This document shows, in pieces, positions 1-8,102 of a DNA stretch of 64,000 nucleotides. Source of the stretch: Paenibacillus sp. BIHB 4019 (GTDB lineage: Bacteria; Bacillota; Bacilli; Paenibacillales; Paenibacillaceae). Each line of letters begins with the position of its first letter. The first letter of the stretch is position 1. Location: assembly GCF_002741035.1 (NCBI RefSeq), contig NZ_CP016808.1:2976001-3040000 (forward strand), written 5' to 3'. The notes beneath the pieces were generated by a model that saw nothing but the letters and a program-made list of their open reading frames with translations, did no database searches and had not been told where the DNA came from. The translations under genes were made by a program, and so were the position numbers.

Positions 1-188
1 CGCGTCAAAATGAGTATGAGGCGCCCATTAGTTGCTCCTGAGTCCGCGAGTACCGCCGAAAACCTTAATCTGGTTAATATAGCGTCGTCTGTGTCCGCCA
101 AATTTCCGCTGCCGACCATGCCCGGTTATTAAGCCGCTTCATATCCTCTCCGCATACATATCCGAATGAGTAAGCCTACAGCTTTGAT

Positions 189-305
189 GCATCTAAACCT
201 TTCTGCGTTTATCTAAGCCTATCTAAGTCTATCGGCATTTATATGTGGCTATAGATGTCTATCTAAACCTATCTAAGCCTGTCTAAACATGTCTAAACCT
301 GCCTA
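189..305. repeat. Degenerate 10-bp tandem repeats (TCTAAACCTA-like)
   Basis: About ten imperfect copies of a decamer close to TCTAAACCTA run through this stretch, interrupted near 225-260. The right-hand copy of the long repeat has only about four copies at 6060-6092, so the array has expanded or contracted since duplication. It is a simple-sequence array with no coding potential. Confidence 0.65.
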
Positions 306-316
306 TCCCCAAACGT

Positions 317-483
317 CTACTCCGTCACAAGAATACGTGGCATTGCTTATTCGATTACTTTCGACGATGCCCATGAGCCAAGCACCCCCCCCGAAAAATG
401 CTAAGGCAAGAGACCACAAGCACGCCGCCTGTCGAATAGGTTTTGCATAGGTTTCTAGCTCGAATAATCGCTTGCTTGGTTAT
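317..483 (-). pseudogene. Remnant of an ABC transporter operon (ATPase start fused to permease end), copy A
   Basis: Read on the - strand from 483, the first codons give a sequence close to [19 protein letters not shown], the usual N-terminus of a bacitracin/MacB-type ABC ATPase, but the start codon is now ATA. The frame then jumps, without the Walker motifs, to a segment ending SSKVI...PRILVTE and a stop, which resembles the C-terminus of the partner FtsX-like permease. An eight-C run at 385-392 breaks the frame. It is a dead remnant of the same operon as 6097-6384, with a larger internal deletion. Confidence 0.6.
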
Positions 484-590
484 GCGTATTTCTCCCAAAA
501 GTTTGTCTTAACCCCATTCTAAATAAGCAATATTTAAAAAGGCTTATCAAGTTATTAATACATCCTTACAGTTCTCTAAGTCGAAGATAT

Positions 591-662
591 GCTGAAATCG
601 ACATCATCACAGTAGAATAATATAAACGAAAAGGCCTAGCGTCCATGGGCAATGCAACCTAA
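591..662 (+). pseudogene. Fragments of the acetyltransferase gene and of the dockerin-gene 3' end
   Basis: Bases 591-640 match 7095-7145 inside the intact acetyltransferase gene, covering AEIDIMTVEKYKRKGL, but with an in-frame TAA. Directly after it, 645-662 is an 18-base exact copy of the last codons and stop of the dockerin gene (2295-2312). The two scraps side by side suggest that a longer duplicated unit once stood here and was mostly deleted. Neither piece is functional. Confidence 0.65.
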
Positions 663-698
663 ACATCAGAGTTTAAGTGTTTGTTAAGTGCTTGCTGT

Positions 699-704
699 TA
701 CAAT
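699..704 (+). promoter_or_regulatory. Possible -10 element of the NHL-dockerin gene
   Basis: TACAAT lies 52 bases before the chosen start, in the context GCTTGCTGTTACAATG. The surroundings resemble the region upstream of the dockerin gene at 12865, read on the - strand (GCTTGTTTTACAATAAAG). No good -35 box is visible. Weak prediction based on similarity only. Confidence 0.3.
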
Positions 705-755
705 GTTCGACAAATCCCATCATAACTGATGAATCAAGGAGGAGGACAGTTTCAG

Positions 756-2312
756 ATGCTATCGAAAGGAACAAAAAGGGTGAAGGAATTGACCAGATGC
801 GTTGCTGCGGTAATCGTCTTTGTATTATTGGCCGCATTAGCGCTACCGTCCCAAGAGGCGAATGCCGCGGTTGGTCCCCTGTACCTCAACTCACCGCAAG
901 ATATCAAATTCTACACTTACAACGGCATAACGGAGATGTACATCGCCGACACGGGTAATAACCGGGTCATTCGGGCGGATCAGGACGGGCTGGCGAATTT
1001 GATTGTTCCCGTTAATAATCCGACGGCAGTCGCTGTCGACCAAGGCGGCAATATTTACGTTGCCGAATCGGGCTTGACCGCGGGCCTGCATGCGTTTAAC
1101 CGGGACGGAGGACTGCTTTCGCTAGTGAAGCATAACGGGCAGGCGATGGACAATCCCATCGATTTAATCACCCAGATGATGGTCCCCGTCGTCCAAAACT
1201 ATCCGAAGCTTATGAACATCAAAAGTCTTATCGTTAGACAGAAAATTAACCCGAACAACCAGCAAGTGTACACAGATGCCAATTTCTATTATGAAAGCTA
1301 CGGAACAATCAGTTATTTTCCTGCGACATATGGCATGGTTAATACAAAAGCTAGTCTTCGACTGGATCTGAGCGGCTCGAGCCGCGGCAGCTCCGGTCAA
1401 GGAGAGCCGGGCTTCGCGCTTCACTTTGACGGTAAACTCTGGGATTCTGGCGGCCACTACGTCGACTTGGATTCTGTCTTTAACACGTTTCCAGGGGATG
1501 GCTACTCGACGGGGGAAATCGCGGTCGATTTCATCGGAGAGATGTTTTACGTGGTTATGAACAAGACGAAAATCTATCGTACTTCCTATAACGGCGCTTC
1601 CTACTCAAATCGCCCAACACTTCAGCCCTGGCTCAACCTGACCGACGATTACAGCATTAGCGAGCCGCATGCCCTTGCCATCGGTCCCGACAATAAGCTG
1701 TATGTGACGGATGCGCCGCAAAATCGCATTGTCGTTCTTAATTTGGATGATACCGGCACCTTTAATCGGGTGCTTAGCTTGACCTCCGAGCTGAACGATC
1801 CTCCGATCGCCGGCTCTTTCATTAAACGAGGCAAGAAAGGCCATGCGATTGCCTTGAACGGCTCGGATTTCCTGAACTATTATTCCGATCCGAACGGACA
1901 TGCGATGAAGGGAATTCGCGTCGTTACGCTGCCGGCTCACGGCACGCTCAGCCTCGCAGGAGTTCCTGTTCAGGCCGAACAAGCGATTGCTGAGGCCTCG
2001 TTGAACGGCTTGATATTCACGCCCGATGCAGCTTGGGGAGGTACGACCTTCTTCGAATGGCTGGCTCTGGATTCCGGCGGGACGTATTCCGAAACGGCCG
2101 GCAAGGTGGAGCTTATCATAGGGCTGAAGGGAGATGCCAACGGGGACGGAGCCGTAACGCCTGCGGACGCGCTGCTCATCACCAAATATCTAAAAGGGAA
2201 AATTACGCTGACGGCAGATCAGCTCGAAGCACTCGACATGGATGAAGACGGCGAAGTGACCGAAGCGGATGCTACCTTGATTATGAATATCTATATGGGC
2301 AATGCAACCTAA
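756..2312 (+). CDS. Secreted NHL-repeat protein with C-terminal dockerin
   Basis: This gene encodes a 518-residue exported protein. I chose ATG 756 because AAGGAGGAGGA lies at 737-747; an upstream in-frame ATG at 729 lacks such a site. After a basic N-terminus there is a signal peptide ending near ANA-AVG. Residues 40-340 hold NHL-type beta-propeller motifs (IADTGNNRV, PTAVAVDQGGNIYVAESG, PHALAIGPDNKLYVTDAPQNR). An Ig/cadherin-like segment follows at about 365-455. The C-terminus is a dockerin: two calcium loops, DANGDGAVTPAD and DMDEDGEVTEAD, each followed by a helix. No catalytic domain is visible. It is followed after 20 bases by the cohesin-SLH gene, so the pair is probably one operon. 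Likely role (inference): a wall-displayed adhesive or binding protein held by a cohesin. Confidence 0.85.
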   Translation: MLSKGTKRVKELTRCVAAVIVFVLLAALALPSQEANAAVGPLYLNSPQDIKFYTYNGITEMYIADTGNNRVIRADQDGLANLIVPVNNPTAVAVDQGGNIYVAESGLTAGLHAFNRDGGLLSLVKHNGQAMDNPIDLITQMMVPVVQNYPKLMNIKSLIVRQKINPNNQQVYTDANFYYESYGTISYFPATYGMVNTKASLRLDLSGSSRGSSGQGEPGFALHFDGKLWDSGGHYVDLDSVFNTFPGDGYSTGEIAVDFIGEMFYVVMNKTKIYRTSYNGASYSNRPTLQPWLNLTDDYSISEPHALAIGPDNKLYVTDAPQNRIVVLNLDDTGTFNRVLSLTSELNDPPIAGSFIKRGKKGHAIALNGSDFLNYYSDPNGHAMKGIRVVTLPAHGTLSLAGVPVQAEQAIAEASLNGLIFTPDAAWGGTTFFEWLALDSGGTYSETAGKVELIIGLKGDANGDGAVTPADALLITKYLKGKITLTADQLEALDMDEDGEVTEADATLIMNIYMGNAT

Positions 2313-2332
2313 GAAACCTTGAGGTGAATACA

Positions 2333-5300
2333 TTGAACTACTCTTATGCTAACCGATCTGGATTGCGCGGCAGGTTCAGCGCTTTCCTTGCTTTGTTGCT
2401 GGTGTTGGCGCTGCTGGTGCCGGCGCTCCCGATAGCATCCGCTGCCCCGTCGGGTACGCCATCCGTGCGTGTCGGCACGGTGGCAGGAGCGCCGGGTGAT
2501 TATATCGATGTGCCGGTTTTCTTCGACTCAAATAGCTCCGATCTGTATGTCTACCGGTCGGACATTGCGATTAATTACGATCCGAACGTGCTCGAACCGG
2601 TGGCAGGAGAGGAAGCAGCTATTAGCGGGCTGGTCAAAGCAATCGACTCCAACGCGTTTTTGCTCGTAGACAATGCAACAACTGGAAGTCTGAAGCTTAA
2701 GTTGACGCTTACCGGTTTTATCGAAGACTCCAGCGAGCTGTTCACGCTGCGGTTTAAAATCAAGGAAGGCGCGCCAGCAGGCGACTCTGGCCTGACGCTC
2801 GTTCAGGGTCAGCTTTACGAGGACATCGCTCCGGTATCCGCCGATCTCGTAAGCGGGAAGGTGACCGTGTCTCTATCTGGAAATGTGTCTATTGAAATCG
2901 GCTCGGCGTCGATCATGGAAGGAGAAGCAGGCATCGTCTCCGTGCCGGTGAAGGCGATGACGCTTGATAAGGCGGTAGCCTCCTACGGCATTCGAATTAA
3001 GTTCGATCCAGACGTTTTAAGCTTTGATGGAATTGTGGAACAAGGCTTGATGTCGAACTATAACAATACCGACGGCTGGTTGATTGTTTCTTGGCTGGAT
3101 CTGACGGGCGGAGATAGCCCGATTCCAGCTTCTCAGGATGCTCAGAACCTGTTCACGATCAAGTTCGCAGTTGAAGATGACGCGCCGATCGGCGATCACG
3201 CCCTGACTATCGAGTCGCCGACTGACGTGCGGGAGCTGACGTTTACAGACGTGCATGCCGTGGAGATGAACAAGACTGTTGCAAACGGCAAAGTTTCCGT
3301 TGTGGTTCCCCCCGCAGCGCCGGCATCGGTCACCGCGACTCCGGGTGATGGCAAGATCGGGCTGGCCTGGCCGGCCGTTCCGATGGCGGAAACGTATAAA
3401 GTATACCTTTACGAGGGAGTGGCTGGGCCAGAAAACGTCACTGACTGGGTGGAAATTGCTGGTGGGGTCAGCACCAATGCGTATACTGCAGAGGGACTGA
3501 CTAACGGTACATCCTACGTATTTGCAGTCAAGTCGGTCAACCTTGCCGGGGCATCCGGTCTGAGCCCGGCTTCGGAGGCTGTTGCTCCTGTGCCAGCTCC
3601 TGGAGCGCCGAAGGATTTTAATGCCACGCCAGGCAATGGGACGGCACTCATCTCCTTCGCGAAGCCGGTCGGTACGGTCGGCGAGCCGATATTGAAGTAC
3701 CGCGTCGAAGTGCTGCTAGACAGCGACATCGTTTCGGTGAAGGAAGTGCCTGAAAGCGGCGAGAGTTTGTACAGCGCGAGCTTTGATAGCTTGTCTAACG
3801 GAAAAACGTACACGATTCGCATCTACGCGGTGAACGTTGCCGGAGATTCTGCGCCGCTGGTCGGCACGGTTCGTCCGGTGGCGAAGCCGATGGCTCCATC
3901 TATCCTGTCGGTTGTGCCGGGCAATGGACAAGTACAGGTTACCTTGGGCGCGCCGGCCAATGTGAACGAGGCGCCGGTAGACCGTTTTATTGTGACGTCT
4001 AATCCAGGCGACATCTCTGTCACAGTTGGTGGGGACCAATTATCGGCCGTTATCACCGGGCTCACAAACGGCACGTCCTATACCTTCAAGGCCGTGGCCC
4101 AAAATGCTGCGGGGATCTCCGATCCGTCCGCAGCATCACAAGCTGTCATACCGACGGCGCCGATAACGGGCAGCGGTGGCGGCGGAGCTTCGACGTCGAC
4201 ACAGCAAATTAAACTCGAAGTCAGCGATGGCAGCGGCAAGGGTGGCGTCGTAGCCAGCACGACCATCGCAAGAACGACCCTTGCGGACGGCCGCAAGAAA
4301 GACGAAGTGACACTGACGTCGGCACAAGCGGAGCAGGCGGTTAAGCAATTGAAGGAAGCCGGCTCGTCTACAGCCAGAATCGTCATTCCCGATGAGAAGG
4401 ACGAGGTAGCCGATTTGAATGTCAAGCTGCCGGCAGAGGCTGCGAAGCAGTTTGCTGCGCAAGGCGTTGATTTGCAAATCTGGACCAACAATGGTGGCAT
4501 TCTCATCCCAAGCCGCTCCTTGCAAGGCTTGCAGGAGGAAGTGTATTTCCATATCGTACCGATCAAGGCAGCCGCCGAACGCAAGCAGGTGGAAGAGCGC
4601 CTCAAAGGCGAACCAACGCTTCTTCGACTAGCGACGGCGGACGGCTTGCAGTTGATTGGTCGGCCAATGAAGATCGAGACGAATATGAGCAGTCGCGAGG
4701 TGACTCTTGAGCTTCCGGTAGGCGAGGATTTGCCGAGAGCGGAGCTGGAGAAGCTGGGCGTTTTCATCGAGCACAGCGACGGTACGAAGGAATGGGTGAA
4801 GGGCGAACAAGTCGGCTATAACGGAACGGACAAACCGGGCATCCGGTTTACGATTACTAAGTTCAGCACCTTCTCCATCGTGAAGTTGAATGTGGATAGC
4901 CTGTCTCATACGGCTTACATTCAAGGATACAGCGATGGTACGTTCCGTCCGAATCAAGCGGTTCGGCGGGTGGAAATGGCGGCGCTGCTATCCAGAGCGA
5001 TGCCGGAGACTGCTACAGGAGTAGCGGATGCGGCTTACTCCGATCTGCCGTCCGCTGCATGGGCGAAGCAGGCGATCTCACAAGCGACGGCGCAGGGCTA
5101 CATGCAGGGCTCTGGCGGTCGATTCATGCCGGACAAGCTGATTACCCGCGCGGAAATGGCAGTGATCGTCGATCGCTTGCTGAAGAGTGAAATGTCAGAG
5201 GGCGATGCTCCCTCGTCATTCAAGGATACTGACAGCCATTGGGCGGCCGGAGCAATCAGGCGAGTAAGCGCAGCTGGCATCATGTCCGGCTCTGGAGGCG

Positions 5301-5509
5301 GTCTGTTCCGTCCGAACGACTCGCTGACGCGTGCAGAAGCGGTCGTCATTCTGAACCGCGTGCTGGAGCGCGGTCCGCTAACGGGCGAGAGAGCTGCTTG
5401 GAAGGACGTTCCGGAAAGTCATTGGGCGTTCGGACACATTCAGGAGGCGTCCACGGATCACCGCTTCACCCGGAACTCGGGTGGCGGAGAGCAGTCTCTA
5501 GGCAATTAA
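2333..5509 (+). CDS. S-layer-anchored scaffoldin-like protein: two cohesins, three Fn3, SLH
   Basis: About 1058 residues. The TTG at 2333 is preferred over the in-frame GTG at 2324 because GAGGTGA (2321-2327) is well placed for it. A signal peptide ends near ASA-APS. Residues ~45-180 and ~185-330 are two cohesin-type beta-sandwich modules, each with the bounded-protein features VPV, INYDP/IKFDP and LFTL/LFTI. Three fibronectin type III domains follow (~332-605), then a ~220-residue domain also found ahead of SLH in the other surface proteins here, then three SLH motifs (~850-1058; DGTFRPN, GGRFMPDKLITRAE, GGLFRPNDSLTRAE). It is the natural partner of the dockerin protein encoded just upstream. 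SLH binding to pyruvylated wall polymer is known for the family; the pairing is inference. Confidence 0.85.
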   Translation: MNYSYANRSGLRGRFSAFLALLLVLALLVPALPIASAAPSGTPSVRVGTVAGAPGDYIDVPVFFDSNSSDLYVYRSDIAINYDPNVLEPVAGEEAAISGLVKAIDSNAFLLVDNATTGSLKLKLTLTGFIEDSSELFTLRFKIKEGAPAGDSGLTLVQGQLYEDIAPVSADLVSGKVTVSLSGNVSIEIGSASIMEGEAGIVSVPVKAMTLDKAVASYGIRIKFDPDVLSFDGIVEQGLMSNYNNTDGWLIVSWLDLTGGDSPIPASQDAQNLFTIKFAVEDDAPIGDHALTIESPTDVRELTFTDVHAVEMNKTVANGKVSVVVPPAAPASVTATPGDGKIGLAWPAVPMAETYKVYLYEGVAGPENVTDWVEIAGGVSTNAYTAEGLTNGTSYVFAVKSVNLAGASGLSPASEAVAPVPAPGAPKDFNATPGNGTALISFAKPVGTVGEPILKYRVEVLLDSDIVSVKEVPESGESLYSASFDSLSNGKTYTIRIYAVNVAGDSAPLVGTVRPVAKPMAPSILSVVPGNGQVQVTLGAPANVNEAPVDRFIVTSNPGDISVTVGGDQLSAVITGLTNGTSYTFKAVAQNAAGISDPSAASQAVIPTAPITGSGGGGASTSTQQIKLEVSDGSGKGGVVASTTIARTTLADGRKKDEVTLTSAQAEQAVKQLKEAGSSTARIVIPDEKDEVADLNVKLPAEAAKQFAAQGVDLQIWTNNGGILIPSRSLQGLQEEVYFHIVPIKAAAERKQVEERLKGEPTLLRLATADGLQLIGRPMKIETNMSSREVTLELPVGEDLPRAELEKLGVFIEHSDGTKEWVKGEQVGYNGTDKPGIRFTITKFSTFSIVKLNVDSLSHTAYIQGYSDGTFRPNQAVRRVEMAALLSRAMPETATGVADAAYSDLPSAAWAKQAISQATAQGYMQGSGGRFMPDKLITRAEMAVIVDRLLKSEMSEGDAPSSFKDTDSHWAAGAIRRVSAAGIMSGSGGGLFRPNDSLTRAEAVVILNRVLERGPLTGERAAWKDVPESHWAFGHIQEASTDHRFTRNSGGGEQSLGN

Positions 5510-5569
5510 TAGAGCAACCGGCTTAATATTTATGAAGCTAATGTTTTTAGAATGCTTTTAAAAAAGAAC

Positions 5570-5622
5570 AAAATAAAACAAGACAAGACGCAATTGTTTA
5601 GCGTCTTGTCTTGTTTTATTTT
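5570..5622 (+). terminator. Rho-independent terminator of the dockerin/cohesin operon
   Basis: A perfect 22-bp stem with a 9-base loop (5592-5600) lies 60 bases after the cohesin gene. The A-rich left arm and T-rich right arm would let it work in both directions. Confidence 0.9.
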
Positions 5623-5667
5623 AAGTACATAAAAAGCAAAAGCGATAGGTTTATTGTCAACAGTACA

Positions 5668-5770
5668 TTAGACAGCTTTTTTAAGGGCTGTAAGGCGATA
5701 TTGAGCAGGTGTCAGGTATCCCAGCGTTCCGTGAATTCAACGTACGTCGTTGTTTTGGCATTGTAGAGCC
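5668..5770 (-). pseudogene. IS3-family transposase C-terminal remnant
   Basis: Read on the - strand, the frame ends IHGTLGYLTPAQYRLTALKK-AV and a stop, the typical tail of IS3-family (OrfB, DDE) transposases. A TGA stop sits just before IHG and the upstream part is gone. Sequence after the stop (TGTACTGTTGAC) could be a trace of the IS end. It is a short dead fragment. Confidence 0.6.
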
Positions 5771-5861
5771 AACGTTTTGAAGGACTGAGGAGCCGCAATT
5801 TTAGCATTTTATGCGATCTCAGCCTGTGAGCGGACAGGAAATCCGTTATTGTCCCCATAAT

Positions 5862-6470
5862 CGCGTGAAAATGAGTATGAGGGGCTCATTAGCGGCTCCT
5901 GAGTCCGCGAGTACCGCGAAAAACCCTAATCTGGCTAAAATAGCGTCGTCTGTGTCCGTCAAATTTCCGCTGCCGACTTAGCCCGGTTATTAAGCCACTT
6001 CATATCGTCTCCGCATACATATCCGAACGAGCAAGCCTCCAGTTTTGATGCATCTATGCTTATTTAAACCTATCTAAACCTATCTAAACCTAACGTCTAC
6101 TCCGTCACGAGAATACGCGGCGTAGCTTGTTTAATCACTTTCGATGAGGCCCATGAGCCAAGCACCGCCGAGAAAATGCTCAGGCACGAGACGACGGGCA
6201 CGTCACATAATCCAGGCCGCTTAGCAAGTACAGCAGCGTCGACTTGCCGGAACCGAAGTTGCCCATAATGACAGTGAATTCGCCCTCATAAATGTCTAAA
6301 TCCACGGTTGGCATGATATTGCTCGCCGCCTGTCGAATAGGTTTTACATAGGTTTCTAGCTCAAATAATCGCTTGCTTGGTCATTTATATCTCTCCCAAA
6401 GGCTTGTCTTAACCCTATTATAATTACGCACTAAATAAAGGCTTATCGAGTTATTAATAATTCATTACAG
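5862..6470. repeat. Right copy (B) of the decayed long direct repeat
   Basis: It is collinear with 1-570 in the same orientation. Copy B is longer because it retains the ATPase Walker A part of the ABC remnant, and it leads directly into the intact acetyltransferase gene. It therefore looks closer to the ancestral arrangement than copy A. Confidence 0.8.
6097..6384 (-). pseudogene. Remnant of an ABC transporter operon (ATPase start fused to permease end), copy B
   Basis: The - strand ATG at 6384-6382 follows a GGGAGAGA site and gives MTKQAII, then a TGA, then [17 protein letters not shown]. After a frame change it reads [15 protein letters not shown] and the Walker A region [18 protein letters not shown], an ABC ATPase start of the MacB/bacitracin-exporter type. 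The ATPase breaks off after about 70 codons and, in another frame, joins the end of an FtsX-like permease ([20 protein letters not shown] then PRILVTE and stop). A nonsense codon, a frameshift and a large deletion show it is dead. Confidence 0.75.
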
Positions 6471-6500
6471 TGAAGTGCTCTTCACAAGGAGGGGGATTCT

Positions 6501-7301
6501 ATGCAGGAGCTAACAGCAGCAGAGTTTAATATGGTTAATCCAATGCTTGAAAAGTTAGGAAATAAAGCGGTCTATGCTTTATCGGTAATCCAGCAGCTTC
6601 AACCAGGAAAGGTGTTAGTAAACAATAAGAAAAATCCTACAGCCGCATTCATAACGAGTGTTGGTGGATTCTATTGTTTATTGGGAGCTGCAAACGATGT
6701 TCTATTTAATGAGGGGGTTATACGGTTCCTAAACGATAGAGACAGCCATTCTATTCGCTTTTATGCTCTAGCTTTATTTTCAACGGATTGGGAACTGCTG
6801 CTAGATGGAGAAAAACTAATAAATGCGGCCAAGATTAAAAGGGCTTATTTCCAATTTAACAAGGAAAAATTTCTTCAAACTTATTGCGATTATCCGTTTG
6901 TGCTCAATGCTGAATTCAACGATGAAGGATTAAATCTAGAAATAGCTAACCAATATCGAGAGGACTTTTATCCGTATTATAAAATAGTTTGGGATTCGGC
7001 CCAACAATTTATCGATAATGGTGTCGGTCATTTTGTGACAAAAGACGATAAGATTGTCAGTGTTTGTTCCTCTCCCTATGTTGGAGGCGGTTACGCTGAA
7101 ATCGACATCATGACAGTAGAAAAATATAAACGAAAAGGGCTCGCTGCGTGGGCTGGTGTCCATTTTATTAAGGAGTGTCTTAATAAAGGACTGACACCAA
7201 ACTGGTGCTGTCATTCCGATAACTCGGAGTCCTTAAGTGTCGCCCAAAAGCTTTGTTTTGAGCAAATAGACGAGCATCCTATGTATTGGTACAACGGTTA
7301 A
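6501..7301 (+). CDS. GNAT-family acetyltransferase (ZmaR-like GNAT_acetyltran family)
   Basis: 266 residues; ATG 6501 follows AAGGAGGGGG (6487-6496). The C-terminal third has the acetyl-CoA-binding core: AEIDIMTVEKYKRKGLA is the A-motif, with the Q/RxxGxG/A site reduced to KRKGLA, followed by CCHSDNSESLSVAQKLCF, the usual B-motif. The N-terminal two thirds match the extended family that includes the zwittermicin A resistance enzyme in general layout only. The substrate is unknown. The gene is more AT-rich than its neighbours and sits next to decayed repeats, so it may have been acquired. A broken copy of its middle lies at 591-640. Confidence 0.75.
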   Translation: MQELTAAEFNMVNPMLEKLGNKAVYALSVIQQLQPGKVLVNNKKNPTAAFITSVGGFYCLLGAANDVLFNEGVIRFLNDRDSHSIRFYALALFSTDWELLLDGEKLINAAKIKRAYFQFNKEKFLQTYCDYPFVLNAEFNDEGLNLEIANQYREDFYPYYKIVWDSAQQFIDNGVGHFVTKDDKIVSVCSSPYVGGGYAEIDIMTVEKYKRKGLAAWAGVHFIKECLNKGLTPNWCCHSDNSESLSVAQKLCFEQIDEHPMYWYNG

Positions 7302-7339
7302 CCATTATGCGATTAGCAGAGGGGAATAGTGAAATAAAA

Positions 7340-7590
7340 AACGGTGCCACTGCCGTTATTGCTTCTGAATTCAATGGAGCCGCCATAAGCTGCTCCTTGT
7401 TCGCATCCAACTGGGCCTCTATACGAATCGTATCGCCTGGGGAGGATGCTTTAAGCGCATTCGCCACGAAGTGAGCAAGCATTTGCTCAATACGCGCGTG
7501 GTCGATAGCGATCAGTACGGTCTCATGCAGCTGCAATCGCCAAATAGCTTGCGCCGCAGCTGCGCCAATGGAGACTGGCTCTGCCAGCCG
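7340..7590 (-). pseudogene. Histidine-kinase ATPase-domain remnant
   Basis: Immediately after the stop of the L,D-transpeptidase gene, and in the same frame, the - strand reads PVSIGAAAAQAIWRLQLHE, then IDHARIEQMLAHFVANALKA and SSPGDTIRIEAQLD. This is the N-box region of a HATPase_c domain (normally NLLxNAxK). There is no start codon with a ribosome site, no dimerisation domain and no D/G boxes after it, and the tail is degenerate. I read it as a fragment left by a rearrangement. Confidence 0.5.
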
Positions 7591-7929
7591 TTACTCCCGA
7601 ATGGTCACACGGGTATTAATCGGAACCAAATGGGCGAGAGCGACAACGTCGTCATTGTACATGCGGATGCAGCCATGCGATACCATGCGTCCGATAGAGG
7701 AAGGATCATTGTTGCCATGAATGCCGTAATGCGGCTTGGACAATCCCATCCAGAAAGCGCCGAATGGCCCGCCGGGATTAGGTTGTTTATTAATAATCGT
7801 AAATTCGCCGAGCGGCGATTGCGTCAGCATTTTGCCGATGCCAACAGGATAGGCGTTTACAACCATATTGCCATCGAGCAAATACAGCCTGCGGTCAGAT
7901 AGATCAACGATAATGCGGTATGAAGGCAT
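7591..7929 (-). CDS. Small L,D-transpeptidase (YkuD domain)
   Basis: 112 residues, start after AAGGAGGG. It is nearly a bare YkuD catalytic domain: [17 protein letters not shown] at the start, then [26 protein letters not shown] and the active-site motif SHGCIRMYN with the nucleophilic cysteine. Such enzymes make 3-3 cross-links in peptidoglycan or attach proteins to it. It has no signal peptide or LysM domain, unlike longer homologues, but short leaderless forms are common in Bacillales. A histidine-kinase scrap follows in frame after its stop. Confidence 0.88.
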   Translation of the reverse strand: MPSYRIIVDLSDRRLYLLDGNMVVNAYPVGIGKMLTQSPLGEFTIINKQPNPGGPFGAFWMGLSKPHYGIHGNNDPSSIGRMVSHGCIRMYNDDVVALAHLVPINTRVTIRE

Positions 7930-8040
7930 GAAAGGTTTCCCTCCTTTGCTTCTATCCTATGTAAGAGGGGGAGGGAGGGCATTAGGCATTGTCCTATAGG
8001 CATGAAATCGCGGTGATTCGGATGTATTCTTCCTATAGCA

Positions 8041-8072
8041 ATGAGGGCTGCCATATAGTTGGCAGCCCTCAT
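8041..8072 (-). terminator. Hairpin between uraA and the L,D-transpeptidase gene
   Basis: A perfect 13-bp stem with a 6-base loop lies 30 bases past the uraA stop. The T-run is on the + side, so efficiency as a terminator on the - strand is uncertain. Confidence 0.6.
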
Positions 8073-8102
8073 TTTTAAGAAAAGCGTGTATTGCGTCAGC
8101 GG

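Larger units (their letters stand above)
1..570. repeat. Left copy (A) of a decayed long direct repeat
   Basis: This stretch aligns almost throughout with 5862-6470, with many substitutions and small indels. Both copies start with the same non-coding segment (around 1-190), then carry short tandem repeats, a decayed ABC-transporter remnant on the - strand, and the same AT-rich leader that precedes the acetyltransferase gene at 6501. The left limit is unknown because the similarity begins at the window edge. The two copies bracket the dockerin/cohesin pair at 756-5509, which points to an old duplication or insertion event. I see no intact gene in it. Confidence 0.8.
5510..6500. other. Gene-poor region with terminator, IS remnant and direct-repeat copy B
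   Basis: No intact gene is seen here. The stretch holds the terminator at 5570-5622, an IS3-type transposase remnant (5668-5770), a non-coding segment (5775-5990) that looks like a dispersed Paenibacillus-type intergenic repeat, and the right copy of the long direct repeat. Confidence 0.7.

Noticed and set aside
189..305. Telomere-like or regulatory repeat array
   Set aside because: The decamers are irregular and sit in a decayed repeat; slippage explains them.
2324..2326. GTG as start of the cohesin-SLH gene
   Set aside because: It overlaps the GAGGTGA ribosome site that fits the TTG at 2333.
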